Origin: Pseudenterobacter timonensis
GTDB taxonomy: Bacteria; Pseudomonadota; Gammaproteobacteria; Enterobacterales; Enterobacteriaceae
Length of the DNA stretch: 64,000 nt
Direction: 5' to 3'
Assembly: GCF_900021175.1 (NCBI RefSeq)
Contig: NZ_FCOP01000010.1
Coordinates: 124,001-188,000 of the forward strand
This document shows positions 1 through 9,406 of the stretch, piece after piece. Each line of letters opens with the position of its first letter. Within the stretch, counting starts at the first letter, position 1. Both the position numbers and the translations under genes were made by a program. The notes beneath the pieces are model-generated. The model did no database searches, was not told the DNA's origin, and saw only the letters and a list, made by a program, of their open reading frames with translations.

Positions 1-1
1 C

Positions 2-391
2 CAGGTCTCCAGCGGAGAAAGCGGGGCGACCTCGGTGGAATTTAAAGAGGCGGTGCTGGGGATGGAGGTGACGCCGGTCGTTCTGGCAAATGGGCGGGTG
101 CGGCTCAAGCTGCATATCAGCGAAAATATGCCCGGACAGGTGCTTAAACAGGCGGATGGCGAAACGCTGGCGATCGATAAACAGGAAATAGAGACGCAGG
201 TGGAGGTAAAAAGCGGCGAGACGCTGGCGCTCGGCGGCATTTTTTCCCAGAAAAATAAAAGCGGCAGCGACAGCGTGCCGGGACTGGCAAATATTCCCTG
301 GCTTGGGCAGCTTTTTCGTCACGACGCTAAAGATAAAGAACGCCGGGAGCTGGTGGTCTTTATTACCCCCCGTCTGGTGGGGCTTCCTTAA
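2..391 (+). CDS. hofQ: HofQ, secretin-like DNA uptake protein (3' end only)
   Basis: The reading frame is open from the left edge and encodes the last 129 residues of a secretin-family outer membrane pore protein. The C-terminal signature VPGLANIPWLGQLFR and the ending VVFITPRLV are typical of PilQ/HofQ secretins. HofQ is the last gene of the hofMNOPQ cluster, which lies just upstream of aroK in E. coli and is needed for use of DNA as a nutrient. The start and N-terminal domains lie outside the window. Identity rests on the motifs plus synteny. Confidence 0.9.
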   Translation, partial: QVSSGESGATSVEFKEAVLGMEVTPVVLANGRVRLKLHISENMPGQVLKQADGETLAIDKQEIETQVEVKSGETLALGGIFSQKNKSGSDSVPGLANIPWLGQLFRHDAKDKERRELVVFITPRLVGLP

Positions 392-687
392 CGGGTAACG
401 ATCCCGCAAGGATTTTGCGTTCAGTTTGTTGCAGATGTTTGACGTGGGGCATGAATTAGCATACAAGGAGTACCGATTTGAGCGTCAGCTTTCCCGGTCT
501 CTCCACTTGTTGATTTAAGCGTCTGATGCGGTGATTTAATCAGTTGCCAAACAAGCCGGACTACTGAGATAATTTTTAGTCTGACTCTCGCACTATCGCA
601 TATGAGGTTTCAGTTCATGTCCTGCTACGCCGGAAATCTGCGCGTCGGGGCTTATCATCAACGAATAGTCTTAGTAGTACCGAAAAA
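392..687 (+). promoter_or_regulatory. hofQ-aroK intergenic region, aroKB promoter and leader
   Basis: This 296-base gap contains no ORF I can support. In E. coli the equivalent stretch carries the aroKB promoters and an untranslated leader, and the block around 590-625 resembles that leader from memory. No single -35/-10 pair stands out enough to call. The region just before aroK (tagtagtaccgaaaaa) has no strong Shine-Dalgarno sequence, as in E. coli. Confidence 0.45.
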
Positions 688-1209
688 ATGGCAGAGAAAC
701 GCAATATCTTTCTGGTTGGGCCTATGGGTGCCGGCAAAAGCACTATTGGGCGTCAGTTAGCTCAACAACTCAATATGGAATTTTACGATTCTGATCAAGA
801 GATTGAGAAACGAACCGGAGCTGATGTGGGCTGGGTCTTCGATGTAGAAGGCGAAGAAGGTTTCCGTGACCGAGAAGAAAAAGTGATCAACGAACTCACG
901 GAAAAGCAGGGCATCGTACTGGCGACTGGCGGTGGTTCTGTTAAATCTCGCGAAACCCGTAACCGTCTCTCCGCCCGTGGTGTCGTGGTCTATCTTGAAA
1001 CGACCATCGAAAAGCAGCTTGCACGCACGCAGCGTGATAAAAAACGCCCGCTGCTTCAGGTTGAAACACCACCACGTGAAGTTCTGGAAGCACTGGCCGG
1101 TGAACGCAATCCGCTCTACGAAGAGATCGCTGATGTGACGATTCGTACGGACGATCAAAGCGCTAAAGTGGTTGCAAACCAGATTATTCATATGCTGGAA
1201 AGCAACTGA
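688..1209 (+). CDS. aroK: Shikimate kinase I
   Basis: This cytoplasmic enzyme phosphorylates shikimate at the 3-hydroxyl with ATP, the fifth step of the chorismate pathway. The 173-residue protein matches the E. coli length. It shows a Walker A loop (GPMGAGKST, residues 11-19), the shikimate-binding Asp34/Asp36 region, the GGG turn at 81-83 and the basic lid around KKRPLL (118-123). The start ATG follows a poor ribosome site, as in E. coli. It is first in the aroK-aroB-damX-dam-rpe-gph-trpS series and 76 bases from aroB. Confidence 0.98.
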   Translation: MAEKRNIFLVGPMGAGKSTIGRQLAQQLNMEFYDSDQEIEKRTGADVGWVFDVEGEEGFRDREEKVINELTEKQGIVLATGGGSVKSRETRNRLSARGVVVYLETTIEKQLARTQRDKKRPLLQVETPPREVLEALAGERNPLYEEIADVTIRTDDQSAKVVANQIIHMLESN

Positions 1210-1285
1210 CGCTGGCTTTAAATACACTCGCCCGCGGGTAAGAGCCTGATGGGCCAGGCGAAGCAATTAAGGTGGATGTCGCGCT

Positions 1286-2374
1286 ATGGAGAGGATCACA
1301 GTTACCCTTGGGGAACGGAGTTACCCCATCACCATTGCGGCTGGTTTGTTTAACGATCCAGCTTCCTTCTTACCCCTCAAAGCGGGCGACCAGGCAATGC
1401 TGGTCACCAATGAAACGCTGGCTCCGCTCTATCTCGACAAGGTGCGTCAGCAGCTTGAGCAGGCGGGGGTAAAAGTGGATAGCGTGATCCTGCCCGACGG
1501 TGAGCAATACAAAAGCCTGACGGTACTTGATACGGTGTTTACCGCATTGCTGCAAAAACCGCACGGTCGCGATACGACGTTACTTGCCCTGGGCGGCGGC
1601 GTAGTGGGCGATCTGACCGGTTTTGCGGCGGCAAGCTACCAGCGCGGCGTACGTTTTATTCAGCTCCCGACGACGCTGCTCTCGCAGGTCGACTCCTCCG
1701 TTGGCGGCAAAACCGCCGTCAATCATCCGCTTGGCAAAAATATGATCGGCGCGTTCTACCAGCCAGCTTCGGTGGTGGTTGACCTCGACTGTCTGAAAAC
1801 CTTGCCCCGGCGCGAGCTCGCCTCTGGCCTGGCGGAAGTGATCAAGTACGGCGTAATTCTCGACGGCGAGTTTTTCAGCTGGCTGGAAGAGAATATAGAT
1901 GCCCTGCTGCGGCTGGACGGCAAAGCGCTGGCCTGGTGTATTCGTCGCTGCTGTGAACTGAAGGCGGAAGTCGTTGCTGCCGACGAGCGGGAAACGGGCT
2001 TACGTGCTTTACTCAATCTTGGCCATACCTTTGGTCACGCGATTGAAGCGGAGATGGGCTACGGCAACTGGCTGCATGGCGAAGCGGTGGCGGCGGGGAT
2101 GGTGATGGCCGCCCGCACCTCTGAACGTCTTGGACAGTTTACGCCGGCAGAGACGCAACGCATTATTGCGCTGCTGACGCGTGCGGGATTACCGGTAACC
2201 GGGCCGCGCGAAATGTCGGCTCAGGCCTATTTACCGCACATGATGCGTGATAAAAAAGTACTGGCCGGTGAGATGCGCCTTGTGCTTCCGCTGGCAATAG
2301 GGAAAAGTGAAGTACGCGGCAGAGTGTCGCATGATGTAGTACTCGGCGCCATTGCTGACTGCCAGCAGGCGTAA
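1286..2374 (+). CDS. aroB: 3-dehydroquinate synthase
   Basis: AroB converts DAHP to 3-dehydroquinate, the second step of the shikimate pathway, using NAD and a divalent metal. The 362 residues include the NAD-binding GGGVVGD (103-109), the [15 protein letters not shown] stretch starting near 128, and the three metal ligands at the positions known for the family: Glu184, His247 (GHTFGH) and His264 (HGEAVAAG). The start is preceded by AAGGTGG. It follows aroK and is 89 bases before damX, consistent with one operon. Confidence 0.98.
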   Translation: MERITVTLGERSYPITIAAGLFNDPASFLPLKAGDQAMLVTNETLAPLYLDKVRQQLEQAGVKVDSVILPDGEQYKSLTVLDTVFTALLQKPHGRDTTLLALGGGVVGDLTGFAAASYQRGVRFIQLPTTLLSQVDSSVGGKTAVNHPLGKNMIGAFYQPASVVVDLDCLKTLPRRELASGLAEVIKYGVILDGEFFSWLEENIDALLRLDGKALAWCIRRCCELKAEVVAADERETGLRALLNLGHTFGHAIEAEMGYGNWLHGEAVAAGMVMAARTSERLGQFTPAETQRIIALLTRAGLPVTGPREMSAQAYLPHMMRDKKVLAGEMRLVLPLAIGKSEVRGRVSHDVVLGAIADCQQA

Positions 2375-2463
2375 AAATTAGAAAGGTCAGGCTGCCGTAA
2401 GGCGGCTATTTAGCTTCAGGTGACATGCATGTGGTTGGCATGAACCGTTGAGTGGGGTGTTAA

Positions 2464-3756
2464 ATGGATGAATTTAAACCAGAAGACGAGCTGAAACCCG
2501 ATCCCAGCGATCGTCGTACTGGTCGCTCTCGTCAATCTTCCGATCGTGATAACGAGCCGCAAATCAATTTTGATGACGTTGAGTTAGACACTGAGGACCG
2601 CCGTCCCGCGCGTGGCCGTACCGTGCGTGATGAACAGGATGAAGAAGAGTTTGAATCCGATGAGGATTCAGTGGAGGAAGCGCCGGTTGAGCGTCGTCCA
2701 CGCAAGCGTAAAAAAGCGGTGGCGAAAAAGCCCGCCTCCCGCCAGTACATCATGATGGGGCTGGGCGTTTTTGTGCTGCTGCTGCTGATTATCGGCATCG
2801 GCTCTGCGCTGAAAGCGCCGTCAACCTCTTCCGGGTCGTCCGCCTCGGGCGAGAAGAGCATTTCGCTCTCTAATGATGCCGCTAATCAGGCGAATGGCAC
2901 CCAGCCGGCGCCGGGCACCACCTCCGCCGAGCAGACCGCGGGCAATACCGCGCAGGATGTTTCTCTGCCGCCGGTCGCCTCTACGCCGACGCAGGGCCAG
3001 GCGCCAGTCGCGCCGCAGGGTCAGCAGCGCGTAGAAGTGCAGGGCGATTTGAACAATGCCCTGACGCAGCCGCAGAGCCAGGAGCAGATGAATAACGTGG
3101 CGATCAACTCCACGCTGCCGACTGAACCGGCGACCGTTGCGCCCGTGCGTGGCGGTAACGCGCCGCAAGCCGCAGCGACAGAGACGAAGCCGCACCATAC
3201 GCAGCCCGCCTCTCGTCCTGAGCGCAAACAGGCGGTGATTGAGCCGAAACGCGAAACGAAACCGCAGCCTGTTGCGAAAGCGCCGGAAGCGAAACCCGTT
3301 TCCCAGCCGAAGCGTACTGAAACGGCAACGACCAGTACCCCTGTGAAAGCGCCTGCCACCACGACGACCGCGCCGAAACCGGCGGCTACAGCGGCGGCTC
3401 CTGCGCCTGCGAAAACGCAGACGCCAGCCGCAACTGCCTCTACAACAAGCGCGGCGGCGGGTAAAACCACCGGCAACGTGGGAGCGTTAACGTCGGCCTC
3501 TTCGAACAACTATACGTTGCAGTTGAGCAGCTCATCTAACTATGACAACCTGAACAACTGGGCGAAGAAATCGAACCTGAAAAACTTCGTGGTCTACCAG
3601 ACGACCCGTAACGGTCAGCCGTGGTATGTGCTGGTGAGCGGCGTGTATGGCTCCAAAGAGGAGGCAAAACGCGCGGTTGCTACGCTGCCCGCCGACGTTC
3701 AGGCGAAAAACCCATGGGCGAAACCGATTCATCAGGTTCAGGCCGATCTGAAGTAA
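2464..3756 (+). CDS. damX: Cell division protein DamX (SPOR domain)
   Basis: DamX is a bitopic inner membrane protein that goes to the septal ring by binding denuded peptidoglycan glycan. Visible parts are a charged cytoplasmic segment (1-92) with acidic stretches, one membrane helix (about 95-117), a long Pro/Ala/Thr/Lys-rich periplasmic linker (120-345) and a C-terminal SPOR domain (about 349-430, starting [12 protein letters not shown]). At 430 residues it is close to the E. coli protein. The linker is low-complexity, which explains the many spurious antisense ORFs here. Confidence 0.95.
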   Translation: MDEFKPEDELKPDPSDRRTGRSRQSSDRDNEPQINFDDVELDTEDRRPARGRTVRDEQDEEEFESDEDSVEEAPVERRPRKRKKAVAKKPASRQYIMMGLGVFVLLLLIIGIGSALKAPSTSSGSSASGEKSISLSNDAANQANGTQPAPGTTSAEQTAGNTAQDVSLPPVASTPTQGQAPVAPQGQQRVEVQGDLNNALTQPQSQEQMNNVAINSTLPTEPATVAPVRGGNAPQAAATETKPHHTQPASRPERKQAVIEPKRETKPQPVAKAPEAKPVSQPKRTETATTSTPVKAPATTTTAPKPAATAAAPAPAKTQTPAATASTTSAAAGKTTGNVGALTSASSNNYTLQLSSSSNYDNLNNWAKKSNLKNFVVYQTTRNGQPWYVLVSGVYGSKEEAKRAVATLPADVQAKNPWAKPIHQVQADLK

Positions 3757-3823
3757 TGTATAAAGCGCAGGATGCTGTCGGAGCTTTCTCCACAGCCGGA
3801 GAAGGTGTAATCAGTTAGTCAGC

Positions 3824-4636
3824 ATGAAAAAAAATCGCGCTTTTCTGAAATGGGCAGGGGGGAAGTACCCCCTGCTCGATGATATTAAAAAGCACCTGCC
3901 GGAAGGCGAGTGTCTTATCGAGCCCTTTGTCGGGGCCGGGTCTGTGTTCCTGAACACGGACTTTTCTCGCTACATCCTTGCGGATATTAACAGCGATCTG
4001 ATTGGCCTGTATAACATCGTGAAGCTGCGTACCGACGAGTATGTCGAAGAGGCACGCAAACTTTTTACGCCGGAAAACAACCAACCAGACGTTTACTACG
4101 CGCTGCGCGCAGAGTTTAATCAGAGCGATGACCCGTTTCGCCGGGCGCTGCTATTCCTCTATTTGAACCGTCACGGATATAACGGCCTGTGCCGATACAA
4201 TCTGCGCGGTGAATTTAATGTGCCTTTCGGGCGCTATAAGCGGCCCTATTTCCCGCAGGCGGAGCTGTATCACTTTGCTAAGAAAGCGCAGAACGCTGAG
4301 TTTTATTGCCTCTCTTATGAAGCGTGTATGGATCTCGCTGAAGGAAATTCGGTGGTCTACTGCGATCCGCCCTATGCACCCCTTTCCGCGACGGCGAACT
4401 TCACCGCTTACCATACAAACAGTTTTAGCCCGAAAGAGCAGGCCCGGCTGGCTGAGATGGCGGAAAAGCTGGTCAGTAAGCAAATACCGGTGTTAATTTC
4501 GAACCATGACACGCCTGATACGCGCGAGTGGTATAAAGCCGCCACGCATTTTCAGGTAAAAGTGCGTCGCAGCATCAGCAGCAATGGCGGTACGCGTAAA
4601 AAGGTGGACGAGCTGCTGGCGCTCTATCGCCCCTGA
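3824..4636 (+). CDS. dam: DNA adenine methyltransferase (GATC)
   Basis: Dam methylates adenine N6 in GATC sites, marking strands for mismatch repair and timing SeqA-controlled replication. The 270-residue protein carries the AdoMet motif EPFVGAG (33-39) and the catalytic DPPY (181-184) of alpha-class N6-adenine methylases. The C-terminal part SSNGGTRKKVDELLALY is conserved, but the protein stops about eight residues sooner than the 278-residue K-12 enzyme, in a tail not known to be essential. It lies between damX and rpe as in E. coli. Confidence 0.97.
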   Translation: MKKNRAFLKWAGGKYPLLDDIKKHLPEGECLIEPFVGAGSVFLNTDFSRYILADINSDLIGLYNIVKLRTDEYVEEARKLFTPENNQPDVYYALRAEFNQSDDPFRRALLFLYLNRHGYNGLCRYNLRGEFNVPFGRYKRPYFPQAELYHFAKKAQNAEFYCLSYEACMDLAEGNSVVYCDPPYAPLSATANFTAYHTNSFSPKEQARLAEMAEKLVSKQIPVLISNHDTPDTREWYKAATHFQVKVRRSISSNGGTRKKVDELLALYRP

Positions 4637-4677
4637 GCCGTTTCGCCCGCCGCTAAACATAATTCAAGGAGATGCGG

Positions 4678-5355
4678 ATGAAACAGTTTTTGATTGCCCC
4701 TTCGATTCTCTCAGCCGATTTTGCGCGTCTGGGAGAAGATACCGCCAGCGCCCTGGCGGCGGGTGCGGATGTGGTTCATTTCGACGTAATGGATAACCAC
4801 TATGTTCCCAACCTGACCATCGGCCCGATGGTGCTCAAGGCGTTGCGCGGCTACGGCATTACCGCCCCGATTGATGTCCATCTTATGGTGAAGCCTGTCG
4901 ATCGCATTGTTCCCGACTTTGCCGCGGCTGGCGCCAGCATTATCACTTTCCATCCTGAAGCGTCTGAACATGTCGACCGCACTCTGCAGCTGATCAAAGA
5001 GCATGGCTGTAAGGCGGGGCTGGTCTTTAACCCGGCGACGCCGCTTACCTGGCTCGACCACGTGATGGATAAGCTCGATGTGATCCTGCTGATGTCGGTT
5101 AACCCGGGCTTTGGCGGTCAGTCCTTTATTCCCCACACGCTGGATAAACTGCGCGAAGTGCGCCGCCGGATTGATGAGTCTGGCTACGATATTCGCCTGG
5201 AAGTGGATGGCGGCGTGAAGGTGAGCAATATTGGCGAAATTGCGGCGGCGGGAGCCGATATGTTTGTGGCAGGCTCGGCGATTTTCGACCAGCCGGATTA
5301 CAAGAAAGTAATTGATGAAATGCGCAGTGAACTGGCAAAGGTAAGTCATGGATAA
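4678..5355 (+). CDS. rpe: Ribulose-phosphate 3-epimerase
   Basis: Rpe interconverts ribulose 5-phosphate and xylulose 5-phosphate in the pentose phosphate pathway. The sequence is a (beta/alpha)8 barrel with metal-binding HFDVMD, DVHLMV, the [10 protein letters not shown] phosphate loop and LEVDGGV. I chose the ATG at 4678 ([11 protein letters not shown]) over the in-frame ATG at 4672, because the AAGGAG ribosome site at 4667-4672 overlaps the earlier codon. This gives 225 residues, the E. coli length. The 3' end overlaps gph by eight bases. Confidence 0.97.
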   Translation: MKQFLIAPSILSADFARLGEDTASALAAGADVVHFDVMDNHYVPNLTIGPMVLKALRGYGITAPIDVHLMVKPVDRIVPDFAAAGASIITFHPEASEHVDRTLQLIKEHGCKAGLVFNPATPLTWLDHVMDKLDVILLMSVNPGFGGQSFIPHTLDKLREVRRRIDESGYDIRLEVDGGVKVSNIGEIAAAGADMFVAGSAIFDQPDYKKVIDEMRSELAKVSHG

Positions 5356-6106
5356 AATGCAGGCAATTCGGGGTGTGGCGTTTGACCTCGACGGCACGCT
5401 GGTGGATAGCGCGCCGGGTTTAACCAGCGCCGTGGACCAGGCACTCTATGCGCTGGAGCTGCCGGTGGCGGGTGAAGAACGCGTTATTACCTGGATCGGC
5501 AACGGCGCGGATGTGCTGATGGAGCGCGCGCTGACCTGGGCGCGTCAGGAGCGCGCGGTACAGCGCGCGGCGCAGGGTAAGCCCAGCGTCGATCATGCGG
5601 ATATTCCCCAGGCGGAGCAGCTGCGTATCCTGCGTAAACTGTTCGATCGCTTTTATGCCGACACCGTGGAGGAGGGCAGCTTCCTCTTTCCGGACGTGGC
5701 CGAGACGCTGAGCGCTCTGCACGCCCACGGCCTGCCGCTGGGGCTGGTGACCAACAAGCCGACCCCGTTTGTTGCTCCGCTGCTGGAGGCGCTGGGTATC
5801 GCGCACTATTTCACCGCCATTGTCGGCGGCGATGATGTCGAAAACAAAAAGCCGCACCCGGAGCCGATCCTGCTGGTGGCAGGAAAATTATCCTTAACGC
5901 CGGACCAGCTGCTCTTTGTCGGGGATTCCCGCAATGATATTCTGGCGGCGAAGGCGGCGGGGAGCCTCTGCGTCGGCCTGACCTATGGCTACAACTACGG
6001 TGAAGCCATTACGCTGAGCGAGCCGGACGTGGTGTTCGATCGCTTCAAAGATCTCTTGCCCGCTCTCGGGCTTCCGTACAGTGAAACATCAGGAATTGAA
6101 AAATGA
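5348..6106 (+). CDS. gph: Phosphoglycolate phosphatase
   Basis: Gph is a HAD-superfamily hydrolase that removes phosphoglycolate made during repair of 3'-phosphoglycolate DNA ends. HAD motif I is DLDGTLVDS (nucleophile Asp13, acid/base Asp15). Motif II is VTNKP, motif III lies around NKKPHPEP and motif IV is FVGDSRNDI. The 252-residue length equals E. coli Gph. The start overlaps the end of rpe and the stop overlaps the trpS start in ATGA, so translation is probably coupled along rpe-gph-trpS. Confidence 0.97.
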   Translation: MDKMQAIRGVAFDLDGTLVDSAPGLTSAVDQALYALELPVAGEERVITWIGNGADVLMERALTWARQERAVQRAAQGKPSVDHADIPQAEQLRILRKLFDRFYADTVEEGSFLFPDVAETLSALHAHGLPLGLVTNKPTPFVAPLLEALGIAHYFTAIVGGDDVENKKPHPEPILLVAGKLSLTPDQLLFVGDSRNDILAAKAAGSLCVGLTYGYNYGEAITLSEPDVVFDRFKDLLPALGLPYSETSGIEK

Positions 6107-7107
6107 CTAAGCCCATCGTATTTAGCGGCGCACAGCCCTCAGGTGAACTGACCATTGGCAACTACATGGGTGCGCTGCGTCAGTGGGTGAACATGCAGGA
6201 TGATTATCACTGTATCTACTGCATCGTTGACCAGCATGCCATCACCGTGCGCCAGGATCCGCAGCAGCTGCGTAAAGCGACGCTGGATACCCTGGCGCTC
6301 TACCTGGCCTGCGGTATCGATCCTGAGAAAAGCACCATTTTCGTTCAGTCTCACGTGCCGGAGCACGCGCAGCTGGGCTGGGCGCTGAACTGCTACACCT
6401 ATTTCGGCGAGCTGAGCCGCATGACCCAGTTCAAGGACAAGTCGGCGCGCTACGCGGAAAACATTAACGCCGGGCTGTTTGACTATCCGGTGCTGATGGC
6501 CGCCGATATCCTGCTCTACCAGACCAACCTGGTGCCGGTGGGGGAAGATCAGAAGCAGCATCTGGAGCTGAGCCGCGATGTCGCCCAGCGCTTTAACGCC
6601 ATCTACGGCGACATCTTCAAGGTGCCGGAGCCGTTTATCCCGAAATCGGGCGCGCGCGTGATGTCTCTGCTGGAGCCGACCAAAAAGATGTCCAAGTCTG
6701 ACGATAATCGCAACAACGTTATCGGCCTTCTGGAAGATCCGAAGTCGGTGGTGAAAAAAATCAAACGTGCGGTGACTGACTCCGAAGAGCCGCCGGTTGT
6801 GCGTTACGACGTGAAAGAGAAGGCGGGCGTCTCTAACCTGCTGGATATTCTCTCGGCGGTGACGGGTCAGCCGATCCCGGAGCTGGAGCAGCACTTCGAA
6901 GGCAAGATGTATGGCCATCTGAAGGGCGAAGTAGCGGACGCGGTATCCGGCATGCTGACCGAGCTGCAGGAGCGTTATCACCGTTACCGCAATGATGAAG
7001 CCTTCCTGCAGAAGGTAATGAAAGAAGGCGCGGAAAAAGCGAGCGCGCGCGCCTCTGAAACGCTGAAAGCGGTCTACGAAGCGATTGGGTTTGTAAGTAA
7101 ACCTTAA
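6103..7107 (+). CDS. trpS: Tryptophanyl-tRNA synthetase
   Basis: TrpS is a class Ic aminoacyl-tRNA synthetase that charges tRNA-Trp. The HIGH-like motif is TIGN (17-20), just after the PSGELT loop, and the KMSKS motif is exact at 195-199. At 334 residues it has the usual bacterial length. It is the last gene of the dam superoperon, overlaps gph by four bases, and is followed by a REP palindrome and a terminator. Confidence 0.98.
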   Translation: MTKPIVFSGAQPSGELTIGNYMGALRQWVNMQDDYHCIYCIVDQHAITVRQDPQQLRKATLDTLALYLACGIDPEKSTIFVQSHVPEHAQLGWALNCYTYFGELSRMTQFKDKSARYAENINAGLFDYPVLMAADILLYQTNLVPVGEDQKQHLELSRDVAQRFNAIYGDIFKVPEPFIPKSGARVMSLLEPTKKMSKSDDNRNNVIGLLEDPKSVVKKIKRAVTDSEEPPVVRYDVKEKAGVSNLLDILSAVTGQPIPELEQHFEGKMYGHLKGEVADAVSGMLTELQERYHRYRNDEAFLQKVMKEGAEKASARASETLKAVYEAIGFVSKP

Positions 7108-7116
7108 GCCTGTTTT

Positions 7117-7142
7117 GCCGGGTGGGCTGATGCTTACCCGGC
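7117..7142. repeat. Single REP-type palindrome
   Basis: GCCGGGT and ACCCGGC arms flank a GATG-containing centre, the classic layout of an enterobacterial REP (PU) element. It sits right after the trpS stop, upstream of the transcription terminator. Such elements often stabilise upstream mRNA or bind DNA gyrase or Pol I. Confidence 0.75.
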
Positions 7143-7201
7143 TTATGGGACCGACGGCGAAGCCGCAGGTAAAAGCAAAACGTTTATCGTGCCGCCCAAA
7201 T

Positions 7202-7230
7202 AAAAAAACCGGGAATTTCCCGGTTTTTTT
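7202..7230. terminator. Bidirectional rho-independent terminator, trpS / yhfL
   Basis: CCGGGA and TCCCGG arms are bordered by a run of A on the left and of T on the right. It can therefore terminate both rightward trpS and leftward yhfL transcription, which converge here. Confidence 0.9.
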
Positions 7231-7246
7231 ATGTCCGCATAAAGGC

Positions 7247-7417
7247 TTACTGTTGCGCCGCCGGGCCGCAACCGCCGATGATCTTGGAAATAGAGATCGC
7301 CGGGTGCAGCAGGTAATCGTAGCTGCAGTTATTCTTAGTGTTCTGAACGTGACCTGTGCAGGCGGTGAGGGTGGATAACATGCCCACGACAAGCGCGGCC
7401 TTTGCCAGTTTAAACAT
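7247..7417 (-). CDS. yhfL: YhfL small lipoprotein
   Basis: This 56-residue ORF has a lipoprotein signal peptide: MFKLAKAALV, a hydrophobic core, then the lipobox LTAC with the lipidated Cys at residue 20. The mature part has three more cysteines (residues 31, 50 and the lipidated one's region excluded) and a GGCGPAAQQ tail. It closely resembles E. coli YhfL, whose function is unknown. Coding capacity is short but the match to the family is clear along the whole length. Residue after the Cys is Thr, which predicts outer-membrane sorting. Confidence 0.88.
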   Translation of the reverse strand: MFKLAKAALVVGMLSTLTACTGHVQNTKNNCSYDYLLHPAISISKIIGGCGPAAQQ

Positions 7418-7515
7418 ACCTATTCCTTGTATTCAAAAATATTCATACAGATAACGAGGGGAAAAAATGGAAAGATCCATTTATCGGGCGGTATGTTATC
7501 GACAGCAGGGGGACG

Positions 7516-7541
7516 GGAGTAGTCCATGTCCGGACTACTCC
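7516..7541. other. Hairpin downstream of cysG
   Basis: A perfect 10-bp stem (GGAGTAGTCC / GGACTACTCC, six-base loop) lies 28 bases beyond the cysG stop. There is no proper T-tract on the cysG side, so this may be an mRNA-stabilising 3' structure or a weak terminator. Confidence 0.6.
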
Positions 7542-7568
7542 TTTAACGCGAAGTATGTACAGGCATTA

Positions 7569-8942
7569 CTAATGGTTTGAAAACCAGTTTAACTTCTCGC
7601 GCAGGGCGACCACGTGACCCACGATGATGAGCGCGGGGCTTTCAACCTGCTGCGCCAGTTCGGCCAGCCGGGTGAGCTCGCCATCCACCACGCGTTGTTT
7701 AATGGACGTGCCGTTCTCGACCAGCGCCACCGGCATGGAGGGCGCCATACCGTGCTCCAGCAGCTTCGCCTGAATAGTCGCCGCCTGGTTAAGCCCCATA
7801 TAAAAGACCAGCGTCTGCTTTTCCGCGGCCAGGTTATGCCAATCCAGCTCGCTGCCGGTTTTGAGATGCCCGGTAACGAGACGCACACTCTGCGCGTAGT
7901 CGCGGTGGGTAAGGGGAATGCCCGCGTAGGCGGAACAGCCCGATGCTGCGGTGATGCCCGGCACCACCGAGAAGGGGATACCCGCGTTGCAGAGCGTCTC
8001 CAGCTCCTCGCCGCCGCGGCCAAAGATAAAGGGATCGCCACCTTTGAGGCGCACTACGCGTTTGCCCTTTTGCGCTTCCCGCAGCAGGATCTGGTTAATC
8101 TCCTCCTGCGGCACGCAGTGGTAACCCGCTCGTTTGCCGACGAAAACACGGTCTGCGTCGCGACGCACCAGATTCATGATCTCGTCGGAGACCAGCCGGT
8201 CGTAAACCACAATATCCGCCTGCTGGATCTGCTGAAGCCCTTTTAAGGTCAGCAGCCCCGCATCGCCCGGGCCAGCCCCCACCAGCACCACTTCGCCGCG
8301 ATGATCGAGCGGTTCGCGGAACAGCTGCTCGGTGGTCTCTTCCACCGCCTGCGTGTCCTGATTTGCCAGCGACTGCGCCAGACGATCATTGACGAAGAAC
8401 TTCTCCCAGAAACGGCGGCGCTCGCCTGTGGTGGCAAACTGCTTCTTCACCCGGGCGCGCAGGCGGCCCGCGTAGTGCGCTACCTGGCCCAGATGCTGTG
8501 GCAGGAGCGACTCCAGTTTTTCGCGCAGCAGGCGTGCCAGTACCGGAGACGTGCCGCCGGAGGAGACCGCCACCATCAGCGGAGAGCGATCGATAATCGA
8601 TGGCATGATAAAGCTCGCCGCTTTCGGCGCATCCACCACGTTGCAGAAAATCCGGCGGGATTCACAGGCCGCGCTGACCTGCTGGTTCACCGCATCGTTG
8701 TCCGTCGCGGCGATGGTCAGCCAGCAGGTATCGAGCAGGGATTCGTTAAATTCGCCCGGGGAAAGCGTCACCATCCCTTGTTCCGCCCAGACGATAAACT
8801 GCGGGGCAAAGTCGAGGGCGTTAACCGTCAGACGGGCGCCCGCCTCCAGCAGCAGACGCGCCTTGCGCTCGGCCACATCTCCGCCGCCGACCAGCAGGCA
8901 GTCGCGGTTGCGTAATTGACAGAATATCGGCAGATGGTCCAC
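7569..8942 (-). CDS. cysG: Siroheme synthase CysG (trifunctional)
   Basis: CysG makes siroheme from uroporphyrinogen III. The N-terminal half is a precorrin-2 dehydrogenase/ferrochelatase with a Rossmann GGGDVA motif (19-24), Asp104 (the catalytic Asp known from Salmonella) and Ser128. The C-terminal half, from about residue 215, is uroporphyrinogen III C-methyltransferase with the motif [12 protein letters not shown]. The length of 457 equals E. coli CysG. It ends the nir operon and supplies the siroheme that NirB needs. Here it follows nirD by 137 bases without nirC. Confidence 0.97.
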   Translation of the reverse strand: MDHLPIFCQLRNRDCLLVGGGDVAERKARLLLEAGARLTVNALDFAPQFIVWAEQGMVTLSPGEFNESLLDTCWLTIAATDNDAVNQQVSAACESRRIFCNVVDAPKAASFIMPSIIDRSPLMVAVSSGGTSPVLARLLREKLESLLPQHLGQVAHYAGRLRARVKKQFATTGERRRFWEKFFVNDRLAQSLANQDTQAVEETTEQLFREPLDHRGEVVLVGAGPGDAGLLTLKGLQQIQQADIVVYDRLVSDEIMNLVRRDADRVFVGKRAGYHCVPQEEINQILLREAQKGKRVVRLKGGDPFIFGRGGEELETLCNAGIPFSVVPGITAASGCSAYAGIPLTHRDYAQSVRLVTGHLKTGSELDWHNLAAEKQTLVFYMGLNQAATIQAKLLEHGMAPSMPVALVENGTSIKQRVVDGELTRLAELAQQVESPALIIVGHVVALREKLNWFSNH

Positions 8943-8994
8943 GACATTACCTCACAGCATAAACGGGGAAAGGGAGGGGGAATGGGTGCAAGGA

Positions 8995-9038
8995 TAACAG
9001 CAGGAATCACCCGAAACATACGGTTTTTCCTGCTGTTA
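8995..9038. other. Inverted repeat between nirD and cysG
   Basis: TAACAGCAGGA at 8995-9005 pairs exactly with TCCTGCTGTTA at 9028-9038 around a 22-base loop. It occupies the place where E. coli and Salmonella carry nirC. It could set differential stability of nirBD and cysG mRNA. No T-tract follows on the minus strand. Confidence 0.6.
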
Positions 9039-9079
9039 CCTATAAGGGGTCATAAGCCTTTCTTATTCAGCGGTCAGGC

Positions 9080-9406
9080 TTAAGCGCGTAGCTGGACAAC
9101 TCCCTCGACGACGCGGGCGTCATAGTGCTTCACGGAGTGGCTCTCTTCTTCCATGCACAGGCCGTCGCTCAGACGAAAGCGCTGTTTTTTCAGCGGGCTG
9201 GCAACCCACAGCTCACCCTCATGCTCGGCGATGATGCCGCGGGAGAGCACGCTGGCCTCGAAGAAGGGATCGATATTGCTGATAGCGAAGACCTGCTCAT
9301 CGTGACGCGGGCGGAAGATCGCCACCTGCTCGCCGTTCAGCAGGGCGCAAACGCCGGTTTCGGGCAGGATATCGTTAATCTTGCAGATGTTGACCCACTG
9401 GCTCAT
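9080..9406 (-). CDS. nirD: Nitrite reductase (NADH) small subunit
   Basis: NirD is the small subunit of the cytoplasmic NADH-dependent nitrite reductase that makes ammonium. The 108-residue sequence has the Rieske-like fold family pattern but lacks the CxH and CxxH cluster ligands, as in E. coli NirD, so it is not expected to bind a cluster. The start ATG overlaps the nirB stop by four bases. The residue 1 region MSQWVNICKI matches the family start. Confidence 0.96.
   Translation of the reverse strand: MSQWVNICKINDILPETGVCALLNGEQVAIFRPRHDEQVFAISNIDPFFEASVLSRGIIAEHEGELWVASPLKKQRFRLSDGLCMEEESHSVKHYDARVVEGVVQLRA

Noticed and set aside
3021-3509. 162-codon Val/Ala-rich minus-strand ORF opposite damX
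   Set aside because: It reflects the repetitive Pro/Ala/Thr linker codons of damX.
6139-7392. 417-codon minus-strand ORF opposite trpS and across the terminator
   Set aside because: It crosses yhfL, a bidirectional terminator and trpS, and is low in recognisable motifs.
8828-9019. Possible nirC remnant in the nirD-cysG gap
   Set aside because: The short frame starting MFRVIPAVILAP has no match to the start or helices of NirC and runs into cysG in another frame.
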